Source: Aureispira sp. CCB-E (lineage in GTDB: Bacteria; Bacteroidota; Bacteroidia; Chitinophagales; Saprospiraceae). Taken from it: 64,000 nt of DNA. Made by a program: the position numbers and the translations under genes. The notes under the pieces were generated by a model. The model worked only from the letters and a program-made list of their open reading frames with translations. It was not told where the DNA came from and did no database searches. Shown piece by piece: positions 1 to 9,750 of this stretch; within the stretch, counting starts at the first letter, position 1, and every line of letters begins with the position of its first letter. The stretch lies in assembly GCF_031326345.1 (NCBI RefSeq), contig NZ_CP133671.1, forward strand, positions 1,922,001-1,986,000. Reading direction: 5' to 3'.

Positions 1-100
1 CAAGTTACACCTAATTACGGGCAGTATATGGGGATAAAGAATAGTATTTGCTTTCAGAAAAATTTGACATCAAAGCCCTTTAATACCAATAGCTTTAGTG

Positions 101-134
101 AAAAATAAGAGCGAGTGCGTACTAACCCGCTCTT
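101..134 (-). terminator. Rho-independent terminator of the hydrolase gene
   Basis: Read on the minus strand, AAGAGCGGGT (134-125) pairs with ACTCGCTCTT (116-107), with one G-T wobble, followed by TATTTTT. It lies 10 bases past the hydrolase stop codon. Confidence 0.75.
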
Positions 135-143
135 TATCGTTTT

Positions 144-1022
144 TTACTCCAAAAAATGCTCCATCTCTTGTATGAGTTCTTGAGGCTTTTCTTCCTGCAA
201 AAAATGACCACAGGCATAGGTTTTTACCGTTGCATTGGTGAGCGTTTTTTTCCAAATATCTAAATATTGAGTGCTAATGAACGCATCTTTTGTTCCCCAA
301 AGCACTAAGAATGGTTTGTCTTTGATGCGGTCAATTTGTTGCCATTGAGCTTCATACCAATCCGAAGCTCCGACAAGAGAATAGCCAATTTTTAGCAAGC
401 CCCAACGTTCAGCTTTATTGCGAAATAAATGCGTGTAATGTCGGTGTGTTGCTTTGGATAGTTTGGTTTTATCAAAAAAGGATTTTGGAATTAAAAACTT
501 GGGCGAAAAATTGAGTCTCAAATACAAAAACTTTCCAAGCCTACTATGTAGTATTTTGTCTACTTTTTGAGCCGCTTCTTGATCTTTGGTTTTCCAAAAC
601 CAAGTATTCATCAAGACTATATTTTGAACATTTTCGGGGTGCTTTATTGCATAAGACAACCCAATTGGACCACCAAAATCATGCACTACCAACGTAATGT
701 TTTTTAGTTTCAATTGCTGGATAAATTCAACTAAATTTTGCGCTAATTGAGGAGCACTGCCATCAATAGCTTCTGATTTTTCGGACAAGCCAAAGCCTAA
801 ATGATCGGGAACAATACAGCGATGTGTTTTAGAAAAATGTTGAATCATTTTGCGGTACAAAAAAGACCAAACGGGTGTACCATGTACCATCAAAAGAACG
901 GGGCCTTGTCCTTCGTCAACATAGTGCATCGCTCGTCCATTAACAGTTAGGTAATGACTTTTAAAAGGATAGGCTTTAGAATCAAACCAGGTTTCTTTTT
1001 TTATTTGATTGGCAATAGACAT
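144..1022 (-). CDS. alpha/beta hydrolase, haloalkane-dehalogenase-like
   Basis: A 292-residue cytoplasmic alpha/beta hydrolase. Motifs: HGTP at residues 47-50, nucleophile elbow VHDFGG at 113-118 with Asp115 as likely nucleophile, candidate acid Asp246 (GTKDAF) and His273 (CGHF). An Asp nucleophile fits the haloalkane dehalogenase/epoxide hydrolase group, and HGTPVWSFLYR is very close to the dehalogenase HGNPTWSFLYR. The two halide-binding positions of that family (Asn of HGNP and the Trp after the nucleophile) are Thr49 and Phe116 here, so dehalogenation is doubtful and the substrate is unknown. The gene stands alone with its own terminator; ATG start. Confidence 0.82.
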   Translation of the reverse strand: MSIANQIKKETWFDSKAYPFKSHYLTVNGRAMHYVDEGQGPVLLMVHGTPVWSFLYRKMIQHFSKTHRCIVPDHLGFGLSEKSEAIDGSAPQLAQNLVEFIQQLKLKNITLVVHDFGGPIGLSYAIKHPENVQNIVLMNTWFWKTKDQEAAQKVDKILHSRLGKFLYLRLNFSPKFLIPKSFFDKTKLSKATHRHYTHLFRNKAERWGLLKIGYSLVGASDWYEAQWQQIDRIKDKPFLVLWGTKDAFISTQYLDIWKKTLTNATVKTYACGHFLQEEKPQELIQEMEHFLE

Positions 1023-1221
1023 AGTATTAGTTTTGATAGAAATTGACTAAGGCTGAGTGTGGTGAATGTGCGCCTTAGACTTATTCTAAATGAAATGAAT
1101 TAATATTGATAATTCAAAGGTCGCTGATGTTGAAATGGTAATAATTGGTCTATACCAAGATTTATATGTTGTCTACTTTGTAGCAATAGCAAAATAAGGA
1201 GAAATACACTATATTTGTTTT

Positions 1222-4200
1222 ATGATGAATGATATAGAATATGGTAATACGGAATGGAGTAATACTTGGTTAAAAGAACTATTAAAAGCGGTTGATACTA
1301 AGCTCTTACAGCAGGGAATAGCTTATGCCGAAAATGGAGGTCTACGCTCTTTAGATCTTAATTCCAAAGGGATTGTCGAGGCGACAGTAGAAGGTTTTGG
1401 GACCAAAAATTATGACCAACAAATTCAATTTATTTCATTCTCTTCTACTCAAAAAAAAGCTTGGTTGGATTATTTCGAGTCGAATATTCATGTCTTAACC
1501 TCCTTGCTAAATCAACAACTTCCAATAGAACTAATTGAGTTTGATGAAATGGCTCCAATTGCTTTTCTACCCAAGGACTTGAAAAAAGTAAATATGGCTT
1601 GTTCTTGTACTGCTGATAAAGTACCTTGTAAGCATTTGTTGGCGGTATTATGGGGATTAAAAGGAAGGATAGAGCAAAACCCTTTATTGCTGTTTGAATT
1701 ACAAGGTCTAGATTTGACCCAAGCATTTCAAGAAAAAGGACTAAACCCTACCTTAATAGAGGATTGGACAAAGACTTGTAGCACAACAAACAAATCTAAA
1801 ACAACAAATTTGGAAGTTGTAGAGTCTATTGATTTTTCTATCATTCAGCACCAATGGAAACAATACCTCCAATTATTGCCCACTCAAGTTTTATTTTATC
1901 AAGATGATTGGAAGAAAAAATTAAGTCATAGCACGAAAAAGGCATATCGTTCTTATAAAAAGAAACAATATCAAAAGGAGGACTTTGAGGGATGGCATCA
2001 AGAATTAAAGCAAACAAAAGACTTGGCATTAATTGTTGATGAAAATCATCAACTGATAAACTTATTTGCGATGCAAGACAAGGGGAATAAACCTTTGTTT
2101 GTGCAAGATAAGGCACTAGAGCAATGTATTGGGGTTTTAGAAACAGTAGCGTTGTCAGAATTGCCCTTGTATGCGGATACGTTTATTGCCTTGCATAGTG
2201 TGTATCGCTTTTGTTTAAAATTATTAAAAGAGCAAAATTTTATTCCTAGGCTTAGAGCTTGTGCATCAGGATGTTTTGTGCAATGGATTCCTGCTTATAC
2301 GATTAATAAGCCTATTTATAATTTAGTACAACAGTTAGTACAGCTTTGCCCATCTGATTTGTTGTTGGTCGAAAAAGGCGAATTAAAAACATTAAAACCA
2401 ACGAGTCAAATATTGAGTCTTTGCCACTTGTTTTTATCTCATTTTATCCAGACGGCTACAGAAGTGATTCCAGAATTTTCTTCTTTGGATAAAAAAATTG
2501 AGTATTGCTTTTTTAGTGGAATGCCCGTAGCTTTTCAAGCTGCCAATGAACAGAATATTCCTTCCAGTATCCAAAATTGGTTGCAGCCATTTTATTTAGG
2601 ACAAGAACAGTATGCGCCTGTCTTGAAGGTATTTGAGCACCAAGAGGCAGAGGAACGGAGTTTTTATATTCAATTGCAAGTCGAAAATCGTGGTGATAAG
2701 ACAGCTCCTGCATTCAATTTAGAGCATTTCTTAAAACACAAGAAGTTTAAGGAATATCATTTTGTGGTTTTGAAATCATTGCAACGCTTGGCGACATATT
2801 ATCCTGATTTAGAACAGGTGTTATCACAACAAAAGACCCGTACCGATAGCTATACTACTGCTGAGTTTACAGGAATCTTTTTCGATGTTCTGCCGATTTT
2901 AAAAATGCTAAATATTGCCGTGATTTTACCCAAAGCATTGCAACAGTTGACACGTCCTAGATTGGGCATTCATATCGGAAAGCAAGGGGGGAAAAAAACA
3001 AAGGGGAAATCTTTTATGAATGTTAAAACATTGCTAGAAATAGAGTGGAAAGTTATCATAGGGGATGAAATGATGGATGCTTTGGAGTTTCTCAACAAAA
3101 TGAAGGGAAAAGAGGGCTTGGTCAAACACAAAGAACAGTACATTCATTTAAACAAGGAGGAACTTCAAAAAATTTTAAAGCAACTAGAACTGCCTCCAGT
3201 TGCTACAGCCAATCAAATTGTACAAGCTGTTTTAAGCCAATCTATGCAAGAGTACCCTGTCAAGGTTAGTGATGAGGTGCGTGCTTTGTTTGAAGTGTTG
3301 CGAGATAATCCTATTATTGAACCTCCTAAAACCTTGCAAGCAACCTTACGCCCTTATCAGCAAGTTGGCTATTCGTGGATGTATAAAAATGCACAACTAA
3401 ATTTAGGCTCTTTGATTGCCGATGATATGGGCTTGGGCAAGACGTTGCAAGTGATTACTTTGTTGTTAAAATTTAAAGAGGAAGGGTATTTGAATGAAAA
3501 GCAGGCATTGGTTATCGTTCCAACGTCCTTGTTGACCAATTGGATGAAGGAAATTCAAAAATTTGCGCCCTTGTTAAATGCAGTAACCTACCATGGCGCA
3601 AAACGAAGGCTGACTTTAGAGGCAGATGTTATTATTACAACTTATGGTGTCGCTCGAATAGATTTGTCCCTGTTCAATCAGTTGAATTTGTATTGTACAG
3701 TTATTGATGAAGCACAAAATATCAAGAATGTCAACACAGCACAAACGGAGGCGGTTAAATCGATTGAAGCAGATTTGAATATTGCCATGAGTGGAACTCC
3801 TGTAGAGAACCGCTTGTCAGAATATTGGTCGATTATGGATTTTGTAAATCCCAATTATTTAGGCTCTATTGCTGAATTTACAACTGCTTATAGTGATCCA
3901 ATCGAAAAAGACAACGACCAAAACCGTTTGGATGCTTTTCGGAAAATAACAGCTCCATTTATTTTGCGTCGACTCAAATCTGATCAGTCTATTATTCAAG
4001 ATTTGCCAGATAAAGTGGAACAAAATTATGAAGCAAAATTACAAGGGATCCAAGCGGAAATTTATCAAAAAATTGTTCAAGATACGTTACGAGATTTAGC
4101 TAAGTTTAAAGACGATAAAAAGAAGCGTCAAGGATTGATTTTAAAATTAATGGGGGGCTTAAAACAGGTGTGCAACCACCCCTATCAATATATGAATACA

Positions 4201-4767
4201 GGGGGGAGTGGTCCTGAACAGTCGGGCAAAGGGCAAGTTTTAATGGACTTGTTGTCTAGAATCCAATACCAACAAGAAAAGACACTTATTTTTACACAGT
4301 ATCGGAAAATGGGGAACTTGATGTTGAAATGGATAAAAGAGCGTTTTGGGAAAGAGCCAATGTATTTGCATGGGGGATGTTCTCGGACACAGCGAGATCA
4401 AATGGTGGAGGCATTTCAACAGGACAAACAACAAACTATTTTTGTCTTGTCCTTGAAGGCGGCAGGGACAGGCTTAAATTTGACCGCTGCAAATCATGTA
4501 ATTCATTACGATTTGTGGTGGAATCCTGCGGTAGAAGCACAAGCAACCGATCGAGCTTATCGCATTGGTCAGAAAAAAAATGTACAGGTATATCGTTTTA
4601 TTACCAAAGGAACATTGGAAGAAAAAATTGATGCTATGATTCAGAGTAAAAAAGCATTGGCAGATCGTTCGGTTTATTTTGGGGAACAATGGTTGGGGGA
4701 TTTGCCAGATGATGCGTTGGCTGAATTGGTGCAGTTGGATGGAGGATTAGAGCATCTTATATCTTAA
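1222..4767 (+). CDS. SNF2-family DNA-dependent ATPase with SWIM zinc finger
   Basis: 1181 residues. A SWIM-type zinc motif (Cys127, Cys129, Cys136, His138; CxC...CxH) lies near the N-terminus, followed by a long family-specific middle region. The C-terminal half is a complete SNF2/RecA2 motor: Walker A in DDMGLGKT (about 734-741), DEAQ box 829-832, the SGTPVEN motif, and motif VI QATDRAYRIGQ from residue 1107. Members are ATP-driven double-stranded DNA translocases/remodelers; the bacterial SWIM-SNF2 proteins have no well-defined role. The ATG at 1222 is the first in frame. Its 3' end overlaps the convergent Crp-type gene by 11 bases. No partner genes are adjacent. Confidence 0.9.
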   Translation: MMNDIEYGNTEWSNTWLKELLKAVDTKLLQQGIAYAENGGLRSLDLNSKGIVEATVEGFGTKNYDQQIQFISFSSTQKKAWLDYFESNIHVLTSLLNQQLPIELIEFDEMAPIAFLPKDLKKVNMACSCTADKVPCKHLLAVLWGLKGRIEQNPLLLFELQGLDLTQAFQEKGLNPTLIEDWTKTCSTTNKSKTTNLEVVESIDFSIIQHQWKQYLQLLPTQVLFYQDDWKKKLSHSTKKAYRSYKKKQYQKEDFEGWHQELKQTKDLALIVDENHQLINLFAMQDKGNKPLFVQDKALEQCIGVLETVALSELPLYADTFIALHSVYRFCLKLLKEQNFIPRLRACASGCFVQWIPAYTINKPIYNLVQQLVQLCPSDLLLVEKGELKTLKPTSQILSLCHLFLSHFIQTATEVIPEFSSLDKKIEYCFFSGMPVAFQAANEQNIPSSIQNWLQPFYLGQEQYAPVLKVFEHQEAEERSFYIQLQVENRGDKTAPAFNLEHFLKHKKFKEYHFVVLKSLQRLATYYPDLEQVLSQQKTRTDSYTTAEFTGIFFDVLPILKMLNIAVILPKALQQLTRPRLGIHIGKQGGKKTKGKSFMNVKTLLEIEWKVIIGDEMMDALEFLNKMKGKEGLVKHKEQYIHLNKEELQKILKQLELPPVATANQIVQAVLSQSMQEYPVKVSDEVRALFEVLRDNPIIEPPKTLQATLRPYQQVGYSWMYKNAQLNLGSLIADDMGLGKTLQVITLLLKFKEEGYLNEKQALVIVPTSLLTNWMKEIQKFAPLLNAVTYHGAKRRLTLEADVIITTYGVARIDLSLFNQLNLYCTVIDEAQNIKNVNTAQTEAVKSIEADLNIAMSGTPVENRLSEYWSIMDFVNPNYLGSIAEFTTAYSDPIEKDNDQNRLDAFRKITAPFILRRLKSDQSIIQDLPDKVEQNYEAKLQGIQAEIYQKIVQDTLRDLAKFKDDKKKRQGLILKLMGGLKQVCNHPYQYMNTGGSGPEQSGKGQVLMDLLSRIQYQQEKTLIFTQYRKMGNLMLKWIKERFGKEPMYLHGGCSRTQRDQMVEAFQQDKQQTIFVLSLKAAGTGLNLTAANHVIHYDLWWNPAVEAQATDRAYRIGQKKNVQVYRFITKGTLEEKIDAMIQSKKALADRSVYFGEQWLGDLPDDALAELVQLDGGLEHLIS

Positions 4768-5338
4768 TCCGCCCCATCAATTTGCTAAAATTAGTGGGAT
4801 GAATATTTAAATAAGATGCCAAGTATTTTTGTGGAATCATATTTAATAAATGTGGGCTGCGCTGCACAAAAACTCTAAAACGCTCTTCAATATCCAAGGC
4901 TAGTAATTCATAATGCCGTTCCATCAAACCGATCAAAAGCCCTTCTGTTCCTTTGCGGAAAAATGTCTCGATACCTCGGTGTTTTTCGACCAATTCTTGC
5001 ACTTTGTAATGAGGAATACGAAGCAGCACACTATCCGTAATACATTCCAAGCTAACTTTGGCTGGTCGTTGGGCTAAAAATGAATCAACTACTCCAGAAA
5101 AGGAAGGCGCATAAGTAAAGGCGGTGGTGTGTGCTTTCCCATCTTTTAGAAAATAAGCGTGTTGCACTCCTTTTACCACAAAATAGACATAGCGTTCTAT
5201 TCCTCCTGCTTGTGTAATAATTTCCTTGCGTTTAAAGTGTACTTCTTTCCAAGCCGTCAAAAAAGCCAGCTCTTCTTCCTTATTTAAGGGATGTATTTGA
5301 TTCCAAAATTTTTTTAGGACATTGGTATAATTACCCAT
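4757..5338 (-). CDS. Crp/Fnr-family transcriptional regulator
   Basis: 193 residues: an N-terminal cyclic-nucleotide-binding beta-barrel (about 20-115) and a C-terminal helix-turn-helix end (LASYLNIHPTNFSKLMGRI). This is the short Crp/Fnr type abundant in Bacteroidota, with no iron-sulfur cysteines and no conserved cAMP-pocket motif that I can see, so the ligand is unknown. It lies 14 bases downstream of the methyltransferase stop on the same strand, so the two are probably one operon. It overlaps the 3' end of the SNF2 gene by 11 bases, tail to tail. Confidence 0.85.
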   Translation of the reverse strand: MGNYTNVLKKFWNQIHPLNKEEELAFLTAWKEVHFKRKEIITQAGGIERYVYFVVKGVQHAYFLKDGKAHTTAFTYAPSFSGVVDSFLAQRPAKVSLECITDSVLLRIPHYKVQELVEKHRGIETFFRKGTEGLLIGLMERHYELLALDIEERFRVFVQRSPHLLNMIPQKYLASYLNIHPTNFSKLMGRIKI

Positions 5339-5352
5339 AGATAAAAAAACGT

Positions 5353-5931
5353 TTACTTTCGCAACTCAATAAATAGTTCAGAACCCAAACGAGGGCGGAT
5401 AGAATTTGTACAAGGTTCCATTTGGATGGAGGAGAAGTAAGGTGTAAAATAAGTGAGGTACTCTGCTTTTGTTCCTCCAAAGGGTGGTCCTTCCAAATCC
5501 AATTCTTTACCAAAAAGTAGTCCAACTAGAATGCCACTATCCTTGAGCAAACTGGCTGCTTTTTTGGCATAATTAGAACGTAAGGAAGGATCAATAGCAC
5601 AAAAAAACGTTTGTTCTATTATAACATCAAACGCACCTAATTCTAAATCAAAAAAATTGGCGCAAATCAATTGTTCTTTGGGAAAGTTTGGATGTTCTGC
5701 TGCAAAGGAATCGAGTGGAGCCTGTGCCCAGTCACATAAATATATATTTTTAAAACCTTGCTGAAACAAATAAGCTGCTTCGTGAGCATTGCCACACCCA
5801 GGAATCAACAGCTTGAGTTGCTTATGGTCTACGTTGTCAAAATATTCTTTAATCGGTGTGGTGATTTGACCAGCGTCCCAGCCTGTACGGTCTTCTTGGT
5901 AGCGATTTTGCCAATAGTCTTTACTAAGCAT
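5353..5931 (-). CDS. TPMT-family class I SAM-dependent methyltransferase
   Basis: 192 residues. The N-terminal TGWDAGQ followed by the SAM-binding LLIPGCGNAHEA (about residues 41-52) is the pattern of the thiopurine S-methyltransferase/HOL family; the downstream EQTFFCAI and LFGKELDLEGPPF blocks also fit. Members methylate thiols, selenium or halides; the substrate here cannot be read from sequence. First gene of a likely two-gene operon with the Crp-type regulator. ATG start. Confidence 0.82.
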   Translation of the reverse strand: MLSKDYWQNRYQEDRTGWDAGQITTPIKEYFDNVDHKQLKLLIPGCGNAHEAAYLFQQGFKNIYLCDWAQAPLDSFAAEHPNFPKEQLICANFFDLELGAFDVIIEQTFFCAIDPSLRSNYAKKAASLLKDSGILVGLLFGKELDLEGPPFGGTKAEYLTYFTPYFSSIQMEPCTNSIRPRLGSELFIELRK

Positions 5932-6458
5932 CGTATAATAATTTGGTAGTTAGTTAGGTTACTTCCTTTGTTACTTGCTGTATTACGTAAGCTCACACAG
6001 CTTGGTACACTGTGATTGTGTTGTATTTTATGGATGGTAATTAGTTGGAGATAGTTTTATCAAAAAAATGAATACCTAGTATTAAAATAAAAGAAATGTT
6101 GAATGTTCTGGCGAATATGAAAAAAAACGCTCAAAAAAAAGCATAACCAACAGAATGATTATGCTTTGCACTATAAAAAACGCTAATTCTTTATTTAGTT
6201 ATTATAATGCTATTAACGTACAAAGGTTTATCTTTTTTGTCTTTTATTCGTCATAATTTTATTTTCTATCTTTTATCTTTTGAATGAATTGTTGAACAAG
6301 TTGCTTTAAAAAGGAACTTTAACGTTTTAATTTGCGTATATTGGATGAATTGCAAAGCATCAATAACAAATGTTGCGATCAATATTAGCAATAGTTAGCT
6401 GCGTTGCTACTATATTAGAATAACAACCATTAATTCAACCAACCTTAAAACAACAACC
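5932..6458. other. 527-bp intergenic region between divergent genes
   Basis: Holds the upstream regions of the methyltransferase (minus) and DUF2167 (plus) genes. A hairpin (AAAGCATAA 6138-6146 with TTATGCTTT 6159-6167) is followed by a T run when read on the minus strand, but no minus-strand gene precedes it. A half copy of the AATAGTTAGCTG repeat lies at 6389-6417. No coding sequence seen. Confidence 0.5.
6389..6417 (+). repeat. AATAGTTAGCTG-family dispersed repeat, half copy
   Basis: CAATAGTTAGCTGCGTTGCT matches the left half of the element at 24052-24112 and the copy at 20835-20860. Locally TAGCAA pairs with TTGCTA. Confidence 0.55.
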
Positions 6459-7385
6459 ATGAAAAAGTTAATTCTTTTCTTTTGGGCAGCTCTATGCCTA
6501 AACACAGGTATTGCACAAACCAATGATACCACGACTTCGGATGAAGTAACAGAAGCAGAAATTTTAGCCTATCTTGAAATGATGGATAGCATTGCACAAA
6601 CATTTACTTACCAATATGGTACAATTGCCTTATCTAAAAATGGAGTAGACTTAGCCGTCTTAAACGTACCTGATGGATACAAGTATTTGGATCCTGAGCA
6701 GACAGAATATGTTTTGACAGAATTGTGGGGGAACCCATCTACAGGAGAACCCAATATGGGAATGCTGTTTCCTGACTCAATGTCTCCCGTGAGTTTAAAT
6801 TTGACTTACGGTGTTGAAATCGACTATTCGGACGAAGGGTATATTGAGGATTCTGAAGCCAAAAACTTAGATTATGACGATTTGTTGGTGGAAATGCAAA
6901 AAGATACAAGAATCGCAAGCCAAAGTCGCGTTAATCGTGGCTATGAAGCAATTGAGTTAGTTGGCTGGGCTGCTGAGCCATTTTATGATGCACAAAATAA
7001 AAAATTGCACTGGGCAAAAGAACTGAAATTTGGAAGGGAAGAAGGCGGTATCAACACGTTGAATTATAACATTCGAATTTTGGGTAGAGGTGGCTTTTTA
7101 AATTTAAATGTAATTGGTGATATGGATGTGTTGCCAATTGTTCAGAACGATGTAGATCAAATTTTAGCAAGTGTTAATTTTATAAAAGGACAAACTTATG
7201 CAGATTTTAATCCGAGCATAGATAAGGTGGCGGCTTATGGAGTAGGTGGTTTAATTGCTGGAAAAGTACTGGCAAAAGCTGGCTTCTTTGCATTGTTGGT
7301 TAAGTTTTGGAAATTTATTGCTTTGGGGATTGTCGGAATGTTTGTTGGTATTAAACGAATATTTTTTGGAGATAAAGCAGCCTAA
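6459..7385 (+). CDS. DUF2167 family membrane protein
   Basis: 308 residues with a cleavable signal peptide (cleavage after ...GIAQ), a long soluble domain and a C-terminal hydrophobic hairpin (about 255-300). The soluble part has the DUF2167 hallmarks: GYIEDSEAKNLDYDDLL, WAAEPFYDAQNKKLHWAKEL and NYNIRILGRGG. DUF2167 proteins are membrane proteins of unknown function. Single gene with an ATG start and a strong terminator (7429-7470). Confidence 0.85.
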   Translation: MKKLILFFWAALCLNTGIAQTNDTTTSDEVTEAEILAYLEMMDSIAQTFTYQYGTIALSKNGVDLAVLNVPDGYKYLDPEQTEYVLTELWGNPSTGEPNMGMLFPDSMSPVSLNLTYGVEIDYSDEGYIEDSEAKNLDYDDLLVEMQKDTRIASQSRVNRGYEAIELVGWAAEPFYDAQNKKLHWAKELKFGREEGGINTLNYNIRILGRGGFLNLNVIGDMDVLPIVQNDVDQILASVNFIKGQTYADFNPSIDKVAAYGVGGLIAGKVLAKAGFFALLVKFWKFIALGIVGMFVGIKRIFFGDKAA

Positions 7386-7428
7386 ATAAACTTATAAAAA
7401 ATTAGATAGTAGTTTATAATAATTACTT

Positions 7429-7470
7429 AAAAATGGTTCTTCTTAATATCTTTGAGAAGAACCATTTTTT
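7429..7470 (+). terminator. Rho-independent terminator of the DUF2167 gene
   Basis: AAAAATGGTTCTTCT pairs with AGAAGAACCATTTTTT around an 11-base loop; perfect stem ending in a T run. Confidence 0.85.
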
Positions 7471-7588
7471 ATAATTGCTTATTTATCAATCGTTGTATGC
7501 GCCAAGTTAGATTTTAAGGTGTTGGTACATCCTAGTTGACATCTATAAAGAATAGAAGGTAAGTAAGTAGGATTAGTTATATTAGATA

Positions 7589-8304
7589 ATGAATAATCAC
7601 ATGAGAGTCTTATTTCTATACTTATTTTTTGGGAGCTTTTCAATTCAAGCACAACTTATTCAGGACGAATCTTATTTGGATGAAAGTTTCTGGATATTTA
7701 AAAACAAGTTAGAAGCTTCTATTTTGACCGAAGATAAAGAAGCTTTCAAAAAATGCTTAGCGGATAATATTATATTAGGGGATATGCTTGTGATAATGAT
7801 GCCTCAAGTTGCTCCAAAGAAGAAGTAATGAAATCTTATTTCGAGAACGATGCCAATGCAGCTGAATCATGGAATGCACTGCGATGGATACTTCGGTTTG
7901 GTTTTAAACGAATGACCAAAAGCAGGCATATAGATAGCAGAATTATTAAAAATGGAATCCCAAGGTTTCAAGCACCCTCCTTTAAAACAAAGATTGATGA
8001 AGAAAACGAACTGATTGTTTTGGGAGAGCGAGTGAATATCCGAGAGGAACCTAGCCTTAATGCAAAGGTCATCCGTCAAGCTTCTTACGAGGTATTTGCT
8101 TGTGATTGTAATAGTAATACCCATAAAAAAACAACCTACCAAGAGGTTGATGGGATTGGATGGATGGAAATAAAACTTAAAAATGGCAAGGTTGGTTATA
8201 TTGCCGCAAAATATGGTTCTAATATAGAGAGTCGAGAGTTGACAGTTGCAAAAATAAAAGGAGAATGGAAAATTATTTCCTTTTTTATGCCATTAGGTTG
8301 TTAA
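7589..8304 (+). pseudogene. secreted SH3-domain protein, split by a frameshift
   Basis: Two overlapping reading frames make sense only together. Frame 1 (7589-7828) encodes a signal peptide (FGSFSIQAQ) and about 60 residues; frame 2 (ATG at 7828 to 8304) encodes the rest, with an SH3-like stretch (VLGERVNIREEPSLNAKV...GWMEIKLKNGKVGYIAAKYG). Reading frame 2 back past its ATG gives GGYACDNDASSCSKEEV, which continues frame 1 at ADNIILG. One extra G in the run at 7778-7781 would fuse them into a protein of about 238 residues. It is either a real single-base deletion or a sequencing error in the G run. The intact protein would be periplasmic; function unknown. Confidence 0.7.
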
Positions 8305-8355
8305 TAGCCTTCTCGAACTGTATCTTTGCAGAAAGTAACTCAACAAAACAATAAG

Positions 8356-9696
8356 ATGACTTTTAATGATTTAAATCTAAATACGCCACTTCGCAATGCA
8401 TTGGAGGACCTAAAATTGGTAGAACCAACGCCTATTCAAGTGGAAGCTTTACCAGTTGTTATGTCTGGAAGGGATGTTGTTGGAATTGCCCAAACAGGAA
8501 CAGGAAAAACATTTGCTTATTTATTGCCAATTCTTAGGCAGCTAAAATTTTCAAAGCAAAAACATCCAAGGGTATTGATTGTTGTGCCAACTAGAGAGTT
8601 GGTGGTGCAGGTAGTTGGTGAAATTGAAAAGTTAACCCAATACATGTCTGTGCGTACGAAAGGTGCCTATGGAGGAGTGAATATGAACACGCAGAAGGAT
8701 GAATTGGCAACAGGAATGGATATTTTAGTGGCAACTCCTGGTCGTTTGGTCGATTTGGCGCTGAGTCGAGCCGTTAAACTTAAAACAATCAAACAATTGG
8801 TGATTGATGAGGTCGATGAGATGTTAAATTTGGGGTTTAGAAAGCAATTGAACGATATCTTGGATTTGTTGCCAGAGCGTCGTCAAAATATTTTGTTTTC
8901 AGCGACTTTGACTCAAGAGGTGGAGAAGTTGATTCAATCAGCTTTTGAAAATCCACAGAAGATCGAAATTGCGGCTTCGGGAACTTCGGCTGATGGTATT
9001 GTCCAAAAGATGTATTGGGTTCCGAATTTTAATACTAAAACGAACTTATTAAAGCATTTGTTGGCAACAGAAAAATCTTGGGTTAAGGTACTTCTTTTTG
9101 CCCCGACAAAGAAAGTAGCGGATGCTTTGTTTGATATCTTGGATGTTGATTTTCCAGAGCAAATAGGCGTCATTCATTCCAATAAGTCTCAAAATTACCG
9201 TCTTCGAACAGTAGAAAAATTTGATAATGGCACCCACCGAATTCTAATTGCAACTGATTTGATTGCTCGTGGACTCGATTTCCAAGAAATTAGTCATGTG
9301 ATTAACTTTGACACACCAGACGAAGCCGAAAATTACATCCATCGAGTAGGACGGACAGCTAGAGGAAACGCAGAAGGAATGGCGATTACCTTTGTAAATA
9401 AAATTGAATTAACTCAAGAACCTGATTATTTAAAAGCGATTGAGAGTTTAATGGGACAAGAGATCGAATGCCTACCTTTTCCTGATGAGGTAGACGTTTC
9501 CGAAGAGTTGATCGATGACGAGATTTTGACCTATAAACAAAAAAATGCTGCTCCAGAAACAAATATCTTAGAGCAATCTCAAGGTGCTTTTCACGAGAAA
9601 AAACTTAAAAATACCAAAGTAAACCGTGCTCAAGAAAAACGCTTTGCACGAAAACAGGAAAAATACAATTCTAAGCGTAGAGGAGGCAAGAAGTAA
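8356..9696 (+). CDS. DEAD-box ATP-dependent RNA helicase (RhlE-like)
   Basis: 446 residues from ATG 8356. An in-frame TTG at 8326 would add ten residues, but MTFNDLNLNTPLRNAL is the usual start of this family. Motifs in order: Q motif PTPIQ, Walker A AQTGTGKT, PTRELV, TPGRL, motif II DEVD (Val in place of the Ala of DEAD), SAT, IATDLIARGLDF and HRVGRTARG. A Lys/Arg-rich C-terminal tail (about 420-446) probably binds RNA. Unwinds RNA duplexes in ribosome assembly or mRNA turnover, often in cold. Shares the bidirectional terminator at 9702-9747 with the convergent ASCH gene. Confidence 0.92.
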   Translation: MTFNDLNLNTPLRNALEDLKLVEPTPIQVEALPVVMSGRDVVGIAQTGTGKTFAYLLPILRQLKFSKQKHPRVLIVVPTRELVVQVVGEIEKLTQYMSVRTKGAYGGVNMNTQKDELATGMDILVATPGRLVDLALSRAVKLKTIKQLVIDEVDEMLNLGFRKQLNDILDLLPERRQNILFSATLTQEVEKLIQSAFENPQKIEIAASGTSADGIVQKMYWVPNFNTKTNLLKHLLATEKSWVKVLLFAPTKKVADALFDILDVDFPEQIGVIHSNKSQNYRLRTVEKFDNGTHRILIATDLIARGLDFQEISHVINFDTPDEAENYIHRVGRTARGNAEGMAITFVNKIELTQEPDYLKAIESLMGQEIECLPFPDEVDVSEELIDDEILTYKQKNAAPETNILEQSQGAFHEKKLKNTKVNRAQEKRFARKQEKYNSKRRGGKK

Positions 9697-9701
9697 CAAA
9701 C

Positions 9702-9747
9702 TTCGTGGATTTTTTAGTTATTTGTCAAAAACTAAAAAATCCACGAA
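9702..9747. terminator. bidirectional terminator between helicase and ASCH genes
   Basis: An 18-bp perfect inverted repeat, TTCGTGGATTTTTTAGTT (9702-9719) with its complement at 9730-9747. A and T runs inside the stem serve both strands. Confidence 0.85.
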
Positions 9748-9750
9748 TCA

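Noticed and set aside
6131-6167. Minus-strand terminator-like hairpin with T8
   Set aside because: No minus-strand gene lies to its right; left as part of the intergenic description.
8326-8355. TTG-started extension of the DEAD-box helicase
   Set aside because: The ten extra residues (QKVTQQNNK) are not family-like, while the ATG at 8356 begins the conserved N-terminus.
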